60,534 nucleotides of DNA from Asaia bogorensis (GTDB taxonomy: Bacteria > Pseudomonadota > Alphaproteobacteria > Acetobacterales > Acetobacteraceae), in NCBI RefSeq assembly GCF_900465345.1, contig NZ_UEGO01000031.1:319482-380015 (forward strand), in the 5' to 3' direction. Below, piece after piece: positions 42,512 to 54,041 of the stretch. How positions within the stretch are numbered: position 1 is the stretch's first letter; every line of letters starts with the position of its first letter. The position numbers were made by a program, and so were the translations under genes. A model generated the notes under the pieces. The model was not told the DNA's origin and did not search any database. It was given only the letters and a program-made list of their open reading frames with translations.

Positions 42512-44036
42512 CGGACGCGCAATGACCCTTACCGCCCCCTTCCTCCGGGCTGCCCCGCAATCCGGCGCTGCCCGGCCCCTGCGTGCGATACTTATGGGCT
42601 TTGCCACCTGCCTCGTCCTGCCTGCTCTGACAGCAGAGGCAGCAACCCCGCATCACGCCACCCATGCCCGCCCGGGCCATGGCAGCGTCGCACCGGCGGC
42701 CAATCCGCCGGAAGATGCCATTCTGGGAACGATCAACGGTCAGGTTCTGACCGAGCGTGACGTCGATAACCGCGGCAAGCTTTTTGCACTCTCTACAGGA
42801 CTGAATATCAGCGCCGACCTGATGCAGCGCCTGCGCCCGCAGATCATTCGTCAGCTGGTCGATGAGCGCATCAAGACGCAGGAAATCCTCAAGCGTCACA
42901 TCAATGTCGAACCGCAGCAGATCGCCCAGGCCATCAACAACATCGAATCCCGCAATGGTATGCCCAAGAATGCCCTGCGTGACCGACTGGCGCAGGACGG
43001 TGTGTCGCTGACCACCCTGATCGACCAGATCCGCGTGCAGATCGGCTGGATGCAGGTGCTTCGTGAGGAAATTTCGGGTCGTGGACGCATCACGGCGCGT
43101 GAAATCGCGCAGCGTGAGGAAGCCCTCCGTGCCGAGGAAGGCCGCGCGCAGTACAATGTGAGCGAGATCTTCATTCCGGTCGCCGATCCGCGCCATTCGG
43201 AAACCGAGCTGGAATTTACCAAGACAATCATTACGCAACTGCGCAACGGGGCGCCTTTCCCTATCGTCGCCGCGCAGTTTTCGCAGGCCCAGACCGCGCT
43301 TGACGGCGGAACAATGGGCTGGGTGCAGGAAGATAGTCTCGACCCGCCGGTTGTCGAGATCGTGCGCCAGATGCCCATCGGGGCCATTTCGAACCCGGTG
43401 AAGGTGGCGGGCGGCTACGTGATCGTCACGGTCAACGGCAAGCGCACCATCGGCCATCAGAACGTCACGATGATTTCGGTGCGTCAGGCCTTCTTCCCCT
43501 TCTCCTCACCGCTCAACCCGCAGGCGCCGACGGATCAGCAGAAGCTGGCCCTTCAGAAAGCCACGGCCGCCGCACAATCCGTGCATGGCTGTGAGTCAAT
43601 GGAGGCGCTCAATCGCTCTCTGGGTGAGAAGCATCCTTCCGATCCAGGCGGTCAACTCGTCCTTGAGCGCCTGAACCCGCAGATGCGTCAGGTACTGGCC
43701 GATCTGCCCGTCGGGCAGTCGAGCCGCCCGCTTGTCTCCTCCGATGGGATCGCGCTGCTGACGGTGTGTTCCAAGGGGCAGAAGAATATTGCCCAGCAGA
43801 GCCCGAGTGAAATTGCAGACAGCCTGATGAATGAGCGCGTCGAACAGGCCTCGCGTCAGCTCGAGCGTGATCTGGAGCGCCGTTCCGTCATCGAGATGCG
43901 CAAGGACGACAAAACCGCTTCGGCCAAGGCAAGCGATGAAGCTGCCGCCGATGATGAGGCCCCCACCAAGCCAGCTCCGCATGGCTCGGCGCAGGGTAGC
44001 AAGCCCCGTGGCAAGAGCACATCGGACCAGGGATGA
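42504..44036 (+). CDS. surA: Periplasmic peptidyl-prolyl isomerase/chaperone SurA
   Basis: 510 aa. Signal peptide (about residues 1-47), SurA N-terminal domain beginning ILGTINGQVLTERDVDNRG, one clear parvulin domain (residues ~210-315: YNVSEIFIPV, APFPIVAAQFSQ, GGTMGWVQEDSLDPPV), a degenerate second PPIase-like part with one Cys pair and a charged Ala/Lys-rich tail. SurA brings unfolded outer-membrane proteins, including LptD, to BamA. Starts ATG 42504 or 42522 are both possible; the first overlaps lptD by 8 bp. Confidence 0.92.
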   Translation: MADGRAMTLTAPFLRAAPQSGAARPLRAILMGFATCLVLPALTAEAATPHHATHARPGHGSVAPAANPPEDAILGTINGQVLTERDVDNRGKLFALSTGLNISADLMQRLRPQIIRQLVDERIKTQEILKRHINVEPQQIAQAINNIESRNGMPKNALRDRLAQDGVSLTTLIDQIRVQIGWMQVLREEISGRGRITAREIAQREEALRAEEGRAQYNVSEIFIPVADPRHSETELEFTKTIITQLRNGAPFPIVAAQFSQAQTALDGGTMGWVQEDSLDPPVVEIVRQMPIGAISNPVKVAGGYVIVTVNGKRTIGHQNVTMISVRQAFFPFSSPLNPQAPTDQQKLALQKATAAAQSVHGCESMEALNRSLGEKHPSDPGGQLVLERLNPQMRQVLADLPVGQSSRPLVSSDGIALLTVCSKGQKNIAQQSPSEIADSLMNERVEQASRQLERDLERRSVIEMRKDDKTASAKASDEAAADDEAPTKPAPHGSAQGSKPRGKSTSDQG

Positions 44037-44851
44037 CCCTTCCATCCCTGCGTGACGCAATCCGGATTCATGGTCTGGATGCGAAAAAATCCTTCGGTCA
44101 GCATTTTCTTCTCGATCCGGGAATTGTTGCCCGGATCGCCGCACTGGCTGGCGACATGGCTGGACGGCAGGTGGTCGAGATCGGCCCCGGTCCCGGTGGC
44201 CTGACACGCGCCCTGCTGGATACGAAAGCCGATGCGGTGCATGCGGTTGAGATTGATCAGCGCGCCTGGCCTCTGCTGGATGAACTTGTCGCCCACGCGC
44301 AAGGCAGGCTGCATCTGATCAAGGCGGATGCCACGTCTCTGGACTGTGCCACGCTATGCCCCGCGCCACGCAAGATCGTGGCCAACCTGCCCTATAATGT
44401 CGGCACGCCTCTCCTGGTCGCATGGTTACGTCAGGCAGCGTCTTGGGAACGCATGACACTCATGTTCCAGCTTGAGGTGGCCGAGCGTATCTGTGCCGCA
44501 CCCGACACCGGTGCCTATGGCCGATTGGGCGTACTGGCGCAGTGGTGCGCAAGCTGCAATGTCGTGATGAAAGTCCCTGCGGGTGCCTTCTCGCCCCCAC
44601 CGAAGGTAGAGTCGGCTGTGGTCGATATCGTCCCGAAACCCACCCAGCCTTCAGCGTCGATGTTCAAGGCGATGGAGCATGTGACGCACCTCGCCTTCGG
44701 GCAGAGAAGAAAGATGCTTCGCGCCTCGCTGCGTCCCATTGGCGGCGAGGCCCTGCTTGAAAAGGCAGGAATCATCGCAACGAGGCGAGCCGAAACACTG
44801 TCGATCGATGAGTTTGCCACGCTTGCAAAACTGGTCTGCAAAGACGACTGA
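44033..44851 (+). CDS. rsmA: 16S rRNA (A1518/A1519) dimethyltransferase RsmA/KsgA
   Basis: 272 aa. SAM-binding EIGPGPGGLTRALL, KSFGQHFLLD at the N-terminus, and the catalytic NLPYNVGTPLL. It dimethylates two adjacent adenines in the 3' hairpin of 16S rRNA late in 30S maturation. The start overlaps the surA stop (ATGA). The pdxA gene often found between surA and rsmA in related bacteria is missing here. Confidence 0.96.
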   Translation: MTLPSLRDAIRIHGLDAKKSFGQHFLLDPGIVARIAALAGDMAGRQVVEIGPGPGGLTRALLDTKADAVHAVEIDQRAWPLLDELVAHAQGRLHLIKADATSLDCATLCPAPRKIVANLPYNVGTPLLVAWLRQAASWERMTLMFQLEVAERICAAPDTGAYGRLGVLAQWCASCNVVMKVPAGAFSPPPKVESAVVDIVPKPTQPSASMFKAMEHVTHLAFGQRRKMLRASLRPIGGEALLEKAGIIATRRAETLSIDEFATLAKLVCKDD

Positions 44852-44854
44852 GCC

Positions 44855-44883
44855 TCGCTCAGTGCTTGCACTGGACTGAGCGA
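44855..44883 (+). terminator. Candidate hairpin at the end of the lpt operon
   Basis: Perfect 9-bp arms TCGCTCAGT (44855-44863) and ACTGAGCGA (44875-44883) with an 11-nt loop, starting 4 bp after the rsmA stop. No T-tract, so possibly Rho-assisted or a 3' stabiliser. Confidence 0.5.
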
Positions 44884-45017
44884 AAGCCCATACAGGGTAG
44901 ACGCGGGTGCTTTTGGCCGGGACTGCGGGTGCATGTGGCGCCCGAGACAGAACCACGAGAGCATGTTTGCACGCATAATTCTTCTGCGTGGCCGCTATAC
45001 TATCAAGGAGCCTTGCT

Positions 45018-45224
45018 ATGGCAACAGGCACCGTCAAGTGGTTCAACTCAACAAAGGGCTATGGCTTCATCAAGCCGGATGCCGGTGGCGACGATGTGTT
45101 CGTGCACATTTCTGCCGTTGAGAAGGCCAACCTCTCCTCCCTCAATGACGGCCAGGCGCTCTCTTATGAGACCGAAGTTGGACGCAACGGCAAGACCTCG
45201 GCAGTAGCTCTCAAGCTCAGCTGA
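45018..45224 (+). CDS. Cold-shock protein (CspA family)
   Basis: 68 aa, a single cold-shock domain. RNP1 KGYGFI and RNP2 VFVHISAV are intact. It binds single-stranded RNA and melts structures. AAGGAG 7 nt upstream. The preceding ~165 bp serves as leader and carries a CACGCA...TGCGTG hairpin; cold-induced csp genes often have structured leaders, but induction is not shown. A palindromic hairpin follows (45231-45246). Confidence 0.94.
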   Translation: MATGTVKWFNSTKGYGFIKPDAGGDDVFVHISAVEKANLSSLNDGQALSYETEVGRNGKTSAVALKLS

Positions 45225-45230
45225 ATCCAC

Positions 45231-45246
45231 CCGTTACGGGTAACGG
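45231..45246 (+). terminator. Hairpin after the cold-shock gene
   Basis: CCGTTA-CGGG-TAACGG, 6-bp stem with a 4-nt loop, 6 bp after the stop. No T-tract. Confidence 0.4.
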
Positions 45247-45393
45247 ATTCCGGTAGAAGAAAGCGAACATATCCAGTTGGGCTCACAAGAGCCTCCTTTG
45301 GTGACCGTTCATGTCTCGCCGGATCTGTCCCGTCTCTGCACGGGGAGGACCATTTCCTCCCCCTTGGGCGGCATTCAAGCCCCCGCTCTCCCC

Positions 45394-46475
45394 TCAAAAT
45401 GCAATCAGTATCGCGACGCAAGCTTCCTCTTTGCCCAAGCTATTGCGATCAGCCGACTCCGTCGAAGCGATGATATAGCGCTGGTTGAGCCGATTGACCG
45501 TATTGAACTGAAGGCTGATCTGCCGCGCAAAGCCTGCCCTCACAGTTCCAGAAGCCAATTCGTCAACCTTTCCGTAAACCGGCTTTCAAAAATCTTGCCC
45601 GGTGCAGTCGCGATCTTCTGTCAGATGCACCTTACCGCCTACGCGCATCGAGACACGGCGCCACAGTAAGACACTATTCCCAAAGAAAAACCACGCCGCG
45701 ATCGGGCACATCTTCTCAGTCGACATTTAGGCAAGGGTGCGCGCCACCCCAGCGCTCATGATGCCAGTTAAGTGTCGATACCACCACGAACCTCTAGTTG
45801 GCACCAGAATGACGCCAGTACTTCTCTCGGCGGCAACCACCAATCAGGCGGGTAACCAACGCCCCCCCCAAAAGCGCCAAAGACCGGATTCAATGGTCTC
45901 GACAGTCACCTTACCAACCGGCTCCCGCATGCCGTAGAACAGTGAGGCTGGCCCTTTGAGGATTGCGGGGCGCTCGGCGGTATCACCCTGATCATTGCGT
46001 CCAATAGGCATCCTCACCCCGCCCCGCAGGATGAGCCCGTCGTCGATGGCCCGGAAGCCGTGTTTGATAAGTGCATTCCATATGCCACCGAAATTAGTCC
46101 CGCTTGCCCTGCAGGATACTATTTCGCCATGCTTTCCATGGTCTGCGGTGAGAAATCCGCGAGTGCCTGGCGGTGGACGACATCGCTGGTCGGGGTCTGT
46201 TGCAAGAACGGGGTGGCGCGCTTGTCCCCCATAACGCCCTCGGCGGCGGTCTGGCCACCACGAGCGCCCGTCAAGGTCAGCGCCTCACGGCTCTGGAAAT
46301 GCCCGTCATTCGTCTTGCCTCCCCGGCCTTCTCGGCGCAGGCGGGTGACATATTGCATCGGTTGGTCACGCGCGACGATATTGCTATTCATGCGCCTGGC
46401 GCTGACAACGTCGCTGCCAAATATACCCCGCGCCGGAGCATCAGGCGTCAAGACCGTGCCAGACACCGACAAGGA
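45394..46475 (-). pseudogene. Decayed TonB-dependent siderophore receptor
   Basis: The minus strand keeps pieces of a TonB receptor in more than one frame. At 46117-46475 are ...GVMGDKRATPFLQQTPTS and VHRQALADF, resembling the start of a plug domain; a stop (46116) interrupts it. At 45900-46090 another frame has NFGGIWNALIKHGF and the diagnostic AERPAILKGPASLFYGM followed by EPVGKV, matching the plug's ER-x-LKGPASLLYG motif. At 45394-45540 lies a receptor-like last strand, ISLQFNTVNRLNQRYII then LGKEEACVAILIAF and stop. The barrel between is lost, so the gene is internally deleted and frame-shifted. Confidence 0.7.
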
Positions 46476-46510
46476 TGCTTCTAGAGCCAGCCAGGCGGAA
46501 CAACCCAGCT

Positions 46511-47710
46511 CTAGCCCCCGGCCATATAGTCGCGGGTCAATGGAACAGCGTCGATATCGGCAGTCAGCTGAAGCTGGAAGTTCATGTGGCCCTGCAGTCT
46601 GAAAGACAGTTCGGCCCCAACGAGGTAGAACTCGAACATACGGCAGAAGCGCTCGTCATAGAGCGCCTTGATCTTCTCGCGATTGGCCGCAAAGCGCTCA
46701 CGCCAAAGCCGGATCGTTTTCGCGTAGTGCAAGCGCAGGATCTCGCAATCCGTCACCCAGAGGCCGGCCCGCTCGATTGCAGGAAACACTTCGCTCAAAG
46801 CCGGGGAATACCCACCGGGGAAGATATATTTGTCGATCCAGGGATTTGTGGAACCCGGCTCGTCCATACGTCCGATCGAGTGGACGAGCGCCACACCGTC
46901 AGGCCGAAGCGCCTTGCGCAGGGTGCGGAAATAGGTGTCGTAATGACCTATGCCGACATGTTCAAACATGCCGACTGAAACGATACGGTCATACTGCCTG
47001 TCGAGCTTGCGGTAATCCATGAGCTTGAAGGTTACCAGCCCTTCAAGCCCCGCCGCACGGGCACGCTCGCGGGCAACCTGAAGCTGTTCCTGCGAGAGCG
47101 TGATGCCTGTCACCTTGGCACCGTAGTCACGCGCCAGCGTCAGGGCCATGCCTCCCCAGCCGCAACCGATGTCGAGCACATCAAGGCCGGGCCGGTCGAG
47201 TTGCAGCTTGGCGGCAATATGATGCTTCTTGGCGAGCTGCGCCTCTTCCAGTGTCATATCGTCAGAAGAGAAATAGGCGCATGAATATTGACGGTCTTCA
47301 TCGAGGAAGAGGTCGTAGAGTTTTCCGTTCAGATCATAGTGATGAGCGACATTGCGACGTGAGCGCCTCTGCCCGTTCCATTGCCGGAGAAACCGCGTGA
47401 CGAAACGGGCCTTTTCCTCAACGCGATTGAGCAGGTGATGACTGCTGTGGATGTTGAGCATGAGAACGCTCAGCACGTCCTCAAGTGAGCAGTCCACCGA
47501 GACGATGTCGCCATCCATCCAGCCCTCACCAAAGGCGAGCCCGGAATTCAGAAGCAGCGCTCTCAGCGCCTTGTCTGTCTTGACATGAATGGCTGCGCTC
47601 GGACCGGGACGCGTCCCCATGTAGCGGCGTTTTTCACCACTGGGCAGGATGACGTCGAGTGCTCCGGCACTGATAAAGCGCTTCAGAACACGGTCCAGAA
47701 GAAATATCAT
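46511..47710 (-). CDS. cfa: Cyclopropane-fatty-acyl-phospholipid synthase
   Basis: 399 aa. SAM-dependent methyltransferase core LDIGCGWGGMALTLA, substrate/bicarbonate region YSCAYFSSDDMTLEEAQ and GMFEHVG, and PGGYSPALSEV near the C-terminus. Cfa methylates cis-unsaturated acyl chains to cyclopropane rings in membrane lipids, often for acid tolerance. ATG 47710 is chosen over an earlier TTG at 47716 because GGGA is better spaced. The pseudogene lies directly downstream. Confidence 0.94.
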   Translation of the reverse strand: MIFLLDRVLKRFISAGALDVILPSGEKRRYMGTRPGPSAAIHVKTDKALRALLLNSGLAFGEGWMDGDIVSVDCSLEDVLSVLMLNIHSSHHLLNRVEEKARFVTRFLRQWNGQRRSRRNVAHHYDLNGKLYDLFLDEDRQYSCAYFSSDDMTLEEAQLAKKHHIAAKLQLDRPGLDVLDIGCGWGGMALTLARDYGAKVTGITLSQEQLQVARERARAAGLEGLVTFKLMDYRKLDRQYDRIVSVGMFEHVGIGHYDTYFRTLRKALRPDGVALVHSIGRMDEPGSTNPWIDKYIFPGGYSPALSEVFPAIERAGLWVTDCEILRLHYAKTIRLWRERFAANREKIKALYDERFCRMFEFYLVGAELSFRLQGHMNFQLQLTADIDAVPLTRDYMAGG

Positions 47711-47789
47711 GGTCAATCCCGCTCTTCTCTCATCAATTCAAGTAATTGAACGAGGAAAACCTGGGATCGTCAACTGGCCCCAATAACAC

Positions 47790-47820
47790 AAAACCCGACT
47801 GCCTGAGGCAGCCGGGTTTT
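47790..47820 (-). terminator. Intrinsic terminator of the rpsF-rpsR-rplI operon
   Basis: Stem AAAACCCGACTGCC / GGCAGCCGGGTTTT with a TGA loop and one mismatch, 29 bp after the rplI stop. Read on the minus strand it ends in a T-tract; it may also act in the other direction. Confidence 0.9.
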
Positions 47821-47848
47821 GCAATCAATCGCTAAGCGATACGTCTTT

Positions 47849-48427
47849 TCAGACAGCAGCGCCTTCGACTTCACCTTCAGCCGCGGCGTCTTCACCCTCG
47901 ACTTCGGTTTCGAGAACGTATTCGTCCTCTTCAGCGACGATGGCTTCGCCACGTGCCTGACGCTCGGCTTCTTCTTCCGAACGGGCCACGTTGACCGTAA
48001 CCGGGATCGACACTTCCGGGTGGAGGGCAACGCGTGCCTCGACCAGACCCAGCAGCTTGATCGGCTCGGCGAGGACCACCTGGTTGCGGCTGACGCTCAG
48101 GCCAGCAGCCGTCACGGCAATCGCGATGTCGCGCGTCGTGACGGAGCCGTAGAGGCTGCCGCTGTCACCAGCCTGGCGGATGATGACAACGCTCAGGCCA
48201 TGCATACGCTCGGCAAGACGCTCGGCCTCTTCACGACGCTTAAGGTTCTGGGCCTCAAGCTGCGCACGCTCGGTCTCGAAGCGCTGACGGTTCTGGGCGT
48301 TGGCGCGGAGCGCCTTGCCCTGGGGCAGCAGGAAGTTACGGGCATAGCCGGGCTTCACGCGGACGATATCGCCCATCTGGCCCAGATGCTCAACGCGCTG
48401 CAGCAGGATGACTTCAGTCTGTGACAT
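47849..48427 (-). CDS. rplI: 50S ribosomal protein L9
   Basis: 192 aa. N-terminal L9 domain [20 protein letters not shown] and [13 protein letters not shown], then the long helix and C-terminal domain. Unlike standard ~150-residue L9, it has an acidic Glu/Ala-rich tail (residues ~155-192, [19 protein letters not shown]). Third gene of the S6-S18-L9 operon, 10 bp after rpsR. Confidence 0.97.
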   Translation of the reverse strand: MSQTEVILLQRVEHLGQMGDIVRVKPGYARNFLLPQGKALRANAQNRQRFETERAQLEAQNLKRREEAERLAERMHGLSVVIIRQAGDSGSLYGSVTTRDIAIAVTAAGLSVSRNQVVLAEPIKLLGLVEARVALHPEVSIPVTVNVARSEEEAERQARGEAIVAEEDEYVLETEVEGEDAAAEGEVEGAAV

Positions 48428-48437
48428 GCCTGTCTCC

Positions 48438-48719
48438 TCAGTTCATCACGTAGGGGAGCAGGGCAAGGAAGCGGGCGCGCTTGATCGCCTGCGCCAGCTC
48501 ACGCTGCTTCTTGGCCGAAACCGCCGTGATGCGGCTCGGAACGATCTTGCCGCGCTCGGAGAGGAAGCGGCTCAGCAGACGCACGTCCTTGTAGTCGATC
48601 TTCGGCGCGTTGGGGCCGGAGAACGGGCAGGACTTGCGGCGGCGATAGAACGGACGACGGGCGCCGACGGCAATGCGACGGGCGGCCGGGTTGATTTCGT
48701 TGGTGTTCTCGTCAGACAT
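48438..48719 (-). CDS. rpsR: 30S ribosomal protein S18
   Basis: 93 aa. Core motif [33 protein letters not shown] and [20 protein letters not shown] (in part). Pairs with S6 on the 30S platform. A short unstructured N-terminal extension ([14 protein letters not shown]) precedes the core. It lies between rpsF and rplI. Confidence 0.97.
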   Translation of the reverse strand: MSDENTNEINPAARRIAVGARRPFYRRRKSCPFSGPNAPKIDYKDVRLLSRFLSERGKIVPSRITAVSAKKQRELAQAIKRARFLALLPYVMN

Positions 48720-48724
48720 CGCGA

Positions 48725-49189
48725 TTACTCCGCATCCATCTCGGCACCCTCACGGGCGCGGTATTCTTCACGATCGTCGCCACGACGGCCGCCACGGCCG
48801 CTGTCGAAACGACCAGCAGGCTTGGAGTTGCCACCACGGAAATTGCCACGATCGCCACGATCATCGCCCTTGCGGGACAGGATCGGAGACGGGTCCTGGG
48901 TGATTTCCTCAACGCGCAGCGTGAGAACGCGCAGAACGTCTTCGTTCAGGCTCAGCTGACGCTCCAGCTCGCGGATCTGGTCCGGACGGGCATTCAGGCC
49001 AAGAAGGACATAGTGGCCCTTGCGGTTCTTCTTGATGCGGTATGCGAGCGAACGCAGACCCCAGAATTCGCGCTTCTCGATGGAACCGCCATCCTGGGTG
49101 AGGAGGGTTTCGATCTGCTCGACGAGGGTTTCGACCTGCGCCTGCGAGATATCATTACGTGCGATGAGCACGCTTTCGTACAACGGCAT
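48725..49189 (-). CDS. rpsF: 30S ribosomal protein S6
   Basis: 154 aa. N-terminal [15 protein letters not shown], strand [10 protein letters not shown], typical ferredoxin-like fold. The C-terminus extends with Arg/Gly/Asp-rich sequence (residues ~105-154, [13 protein letters not shown]). AAGGGAG 6 nt upstream. The 5' leader contains a stable hairpin (49224-49241), a possible S6:S18 autoregulatory element. Confidence 0.97.
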   Translation of the reverse strand: MPLYESVLIARNDISQAQVETLVEQIETLLTQDGGSIEKREFWGLRSLAYRIKKNRKGHYVLLGLNARPDQIRELERQLSLNEDVLRVLTLRVEEITQDPSPILSRKGDDRGDRGNFRGGNSKPAGRFDSGRGGRRGDDREEYRAREGAEMDAE

Positions 49190-49223
49190 ATGAGCTCCCT
49201 TCGGATTGCTTCAACCCAACCAC

Positions 49224-49241
49224 CCGACCGGGACCGGTCGG
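49224..49241 (-). promoter_or_regulatory. Hairpin in the rpsF leader (possible S6:S18 site)
   Basis: Perfect 7-bp stem CCGACCG / CGGTCGG with a 4-nt loop, 35 bp before the rpsF start on the minus strand. Many bacteria have an S6:S18-binding leader there; the CCG-containing stem fits this idea but the full consensus was not checked. Confidence 0.35.
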
Positions 49242-49415
49242 ATCAGCGCCTCTTCCACAAGGCTCGGGTATAGCCGGGACGATGCCTTCGTCCGGCAGGG
49301 AAAGGCGGCATAAAGCACATACGTCCCTACGGGGGCAAGAGTTTTCCTGCCTCGGAACGCTTCCGTGCGAGCGACAGCCTGCTTTCCCGCCTATTTGTCC
49401 AAGCGATGGGTGCGC

Positions 49416-50000
49416 TCAGGGGCGGAGCAGATGGGCCGGCAGGGTGAGGCCAAGATCGTCGGGCACCGCCCAATGCTCTTCCTCGACCATGATCGGCACG
49501 AAGCCCGCAGCCTTGTAGGTGGGGAGCGCATTGGGGTGATCGGCCGTGCAGGTATTGACCCGCATGACCCGCGTAACCTTGCGCCAGCCATGAGATATGG
49601 CAGCCGCCAGCAATTTGCGACCAAGCCCCTTGCCTTGCGCGCCTGGCACGAGCCCGAGATAGGACAGATAAGGGGTTTCCGGCTTGTGCATATCAAGCTC
49701 GAAAAAACCGGCCACGCCCTGCGGCCCCATCAGACGCCAGATTTCCGTATGGCGTGAAGCGATGATGCGATGAAGGGTGTCAGCAGGCATCATGTACCGC
49801 ATCCACCAGCAATGCGGAGCGCCGATCAGACGGTAGAGCGCCAGATAATCATCCACATCCGGATGCCAGCGCTCGATGTGATAGCCTTCAGGCCAGCCGA
49901 TATGGGCCGAAGGTGGCGGCCTGAGACGTTCGAGGAACGTCACCTCGACCGTGACTTCGGTCGTGGGACGCTCCGGAACCGTCTCAAGCCAGGGCTCCAT
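49416..50000 (-). CDS. GNAT-family N-acetyltransferase
   Basis: 194 aa. GNAT fold with the acetyl-CoA pyrophosphate loop LVPGAQGKGLGRKLL and neighbouring YLSYLGL strand; then MRVNTCTADHPNALPTYKAAGF, the usual core end (in part). The acceptor substrate is unknown. It follows rpoD by 16 bp in the same direction, so it sits at the end of the yqeY-dnaG-rpoD unit. Confidence 0.88.
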   Translation of the reverse strand: MEPWLETVPERPTTEVTVEVTFLERLRPPPSAHIGWPEGYHIERWHPDVDDYLALYRLIGAPHCWWMRYMMPADTLHRIIASRHTEIWRLMGPQGVAGFFELDMHKPETPYLSYLGLVPGAQGKGLGRKLLAAAISHGWRKVTRVMRVNTCTADHPNALPTYKAAGFVPIMVEEEHWAVPDDLGLTLPAHLLRP

Positions 50001-50016
50001 GAGCCGTTCCCGCCGA

Positions 50017-51966
<1,950 letters not shown>

Positions 51967-52212
51967 ACCCTACTCCCTGCTCCCGCACGCCCTATCGAAC
52001 GCCGCACTTAAAACCAGCCATGAAAGAAACGCGCTTGGCCAGCGCTCTGCAATCACAGAACGCCGCCCCACCCGTCAGCCTGAGGCCGACCTGTCTTTCA
52101 TTTGCGATCCACCAGCGCGAGCGCCAGCAATTTCGGCATCGTGCAGGTGGGCGATACGGGCCACGAAGTCAAGGGCCGGGGGCGCTCTTTTCGCGTTACG
52201 AAACCTGCATCG

Positions 52213-54027
52213 TCAATCTGCGTCATCGCCCTCTTCGCCGCGGCGCAGGCGCTCGAGCACCTGCAGCCTCACGAGTAGTGACTGGGGCAGTCCATCTCGC
52301 GCCGCTGGATCTGCGAGAGCCGCAAGGGTGTCGCGCTCCACCTCTCTCTTAAACATCGGGAAATTTACGAAGCCGAAAAAATGCCACCATTGCTGAAGCG
52401 GGGCCTGATTGAAAAGTCCGCCCGTTTCGGCTTGCGCAGAGGGCACAACGCCCCGCGCAATCAGTTGCCGGGCCTCATCGCCCAGCCCCTCATGATCGAG
52501 CGCCGCAAGGGCATTCTGTTCTGTCAGGAGGTCCGGCGAACCGATTTCGGCAAACCAGTCGAGAATCGTGTCGCGGATCTCATCGAGCGGATGGAGCAGA
52601 TCGAGGCGGCCATAGGGGTCTTCGATCTGCGGCAGAATGGACGGGTGGCGCAGCACCAGAACCGTCAGCACCCGCAGACGCTCTCCAGCCCCGTCCCCTA
52701 CAGCAATATTGCGCACCCGGCTCTTGCCGGAATCCGGCCGTGAAGGCCCACCCCGCCCCTTGCCCCGACGTGACGATGCAAAGAACCGCTCCATCAGGGC
52801 GCGCCGGTACTCAGCGGCAAGGTCCTTGTCCGCCACCAGTGCGGCAGAGGCCTCCAGCCGCTTTTTCAGCGCTGCACGCTGCTCGGGCACATCCTGCTTC
52901 ACACCGGCCTGCATGAGCTGGAACAGCTCGTCCGCGAGAGAGGTTGCTCCATCAAGCACCTGACGCATGGCTTGAGGGCCGTCGCGTCTGATCAGACTGT
53001 CCGGGTCATCCTTGGGGTCGAGGCGGCAGAATTGCAGACTGCGCTCCGGTGTCAGAAGAGGCAGGGCCAACTCAGCCACACGAAGCGCCGCCCGCGCCCC
53101 GGCAGCATCGCCATCAAGGCACAGGATGGGATGCGAGGCCTCGCGCCACAGAAGCTCGAGTTGTTCAACACCCATCGCCGTGCCGAGCGGCGCAACCGCC
53201 GCCTCGAACCCGGCCTGTGCGAGGGCGATCACATCCATATAGCCCTCAGCCACAACCAGCTTCTGTGCCGGATCGCGCAAGGCATTACGGGCCTGATCGA
53301 GATTGTAGAGTGCGCGCCGCTTCGAGAACAACGCCGTCTCGGGGCCATTCACATATTTAGGCTGAGCATCGCCAAGAGTGCGTCCACCGAATGAGATCAG
53401 CCTGCCCCGCCGGTCGCGGATAGGGAACATGACACGCGAAAAGAACAGCTCGCCTCGCGGTGCGCCATGTTCATCTACACGCATCAGCCCGGCCTGCAAA
53501 AGCTGCTCGGCCGTAATATCCTGCCCGCGCAATGCCTGAAGCAGCGCCCCCCGTTCCTCGCCCGCCCAGCCAAGGCCAAAGCGCTCAATCGTTGCCTCGG
53601 TCAGGCCGCGTCGCCTGAGATAGGACAGTGCCTGACGCCCTTCAGGCGCATAGAGCGCCTGGCGATAGACGTTCTGTACAGCCTCGAGCACATCGCCAAG
53701 AGATCGCGCCTCGCGCGATCGGGCCTCCTGCCGGGGGTCCTGCCGGGGCATGTCGAGCCCGGCTTCATTCGCCAGCTGCTCGACAGCCTCCGGAAAGCTG
53801 CGTCCCTCGCTTTGCATGACGAAGGAGATCACATCGCCATGCACGCCGCAGCCAAAGCAATGGAAGTGATCGTCATAGACATAGAAGGATGGCGTCTTTT
53901 CCCCATGGAAGGGGCAACATGCCTTCCAGTTGCGGCCTGAACGGCTGAGCTTGGTGCGGCGCCCGATCACCGCTGCAATCGGGGTGCGGGCACGCAGCTC
54001 GTCCAGAAAACCGGGATCGAACGCCAT
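52213..54027 (-). CDS. dnaG: DNA primase DnaG
   Basis: 604 aa. N-terminal zinc-binding domain CPFHGEKTPSF...HCFGCGVHGD, TOPRIM catalytic core VVAEGYMDVIAL with LCLDGDAAG, RNA-polymerase-like domain and a C-terminal helicase-interaction region (residues ~430-604). Makes RNA primers for DNA replication. Starts 14 bp after the yqeY stop. The order yqeY-dnaG-rpoD resembles the macromolecular synthesis operon. Confidence 0.97.
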   Translation of the reverse strand: MAFDPGFLDELRARTPIAAVIGRRTKLSRSGRNWKACCPFHGEKTPSFYVYDDHFHCFGCGVHGDVISFVMQSEGRSFPEAVEQLANEAGLDMPRQDPRQEARSREARSLGDVLEAVQNVYRQALYAPEGRQALSYLRRRGLTEATIERFGLGWAGEERGALLQALRGQDITAEQLLQAGLMRVDEHGAPRGELFFSRVMFPIRDRRGRLISFGGRTLGDAQPKYVNGPETALFSKRRALYNLDQARNALRDPAQKLVVAEGYMDVIALAQAGFEAAVAPLGTAMGVEQLELLWREASHPILCLDGDAAGARAALRVAELALPLLTPERSLQFCRLDPKDDPDSLIRRDGPQAMRQVLDGATSLADELFQLMQAGVKQDVPEQRAALKKRLEASAALVADKDLAAEYRRALMERFFASSRRGKGRGGPSRPDSGKSRVRNIAVGDGAGERLRVLTVLVLRHPSILPQIEDPYGRLDLLHPLDEIRDTILDWFAEIGSPDLLTEQNALAALDHEGLGDEARQLIARGVVPSAQAETGGLFNQAPLQQWWHFFGFVNFPMFKREVERDTLAALADPAARDGLPQSLLVRLQVLERLRRGEEGDDAD

Positions 54028-54041
54028 CGTTCAGCCTGCCT

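Noticed and set aside
45224-46510. An insertion sequence in the region between csp and cfa
   Set aside because: No transposase motif or terminal repeats; the fragments match a TonB receptor instead.
51967-52212. Heat-shock-type promoter upstream of rpoD
   Set aside because: A TTGACT-like element exists on the minus strand, but no convincing -10 at proper spacing was found.
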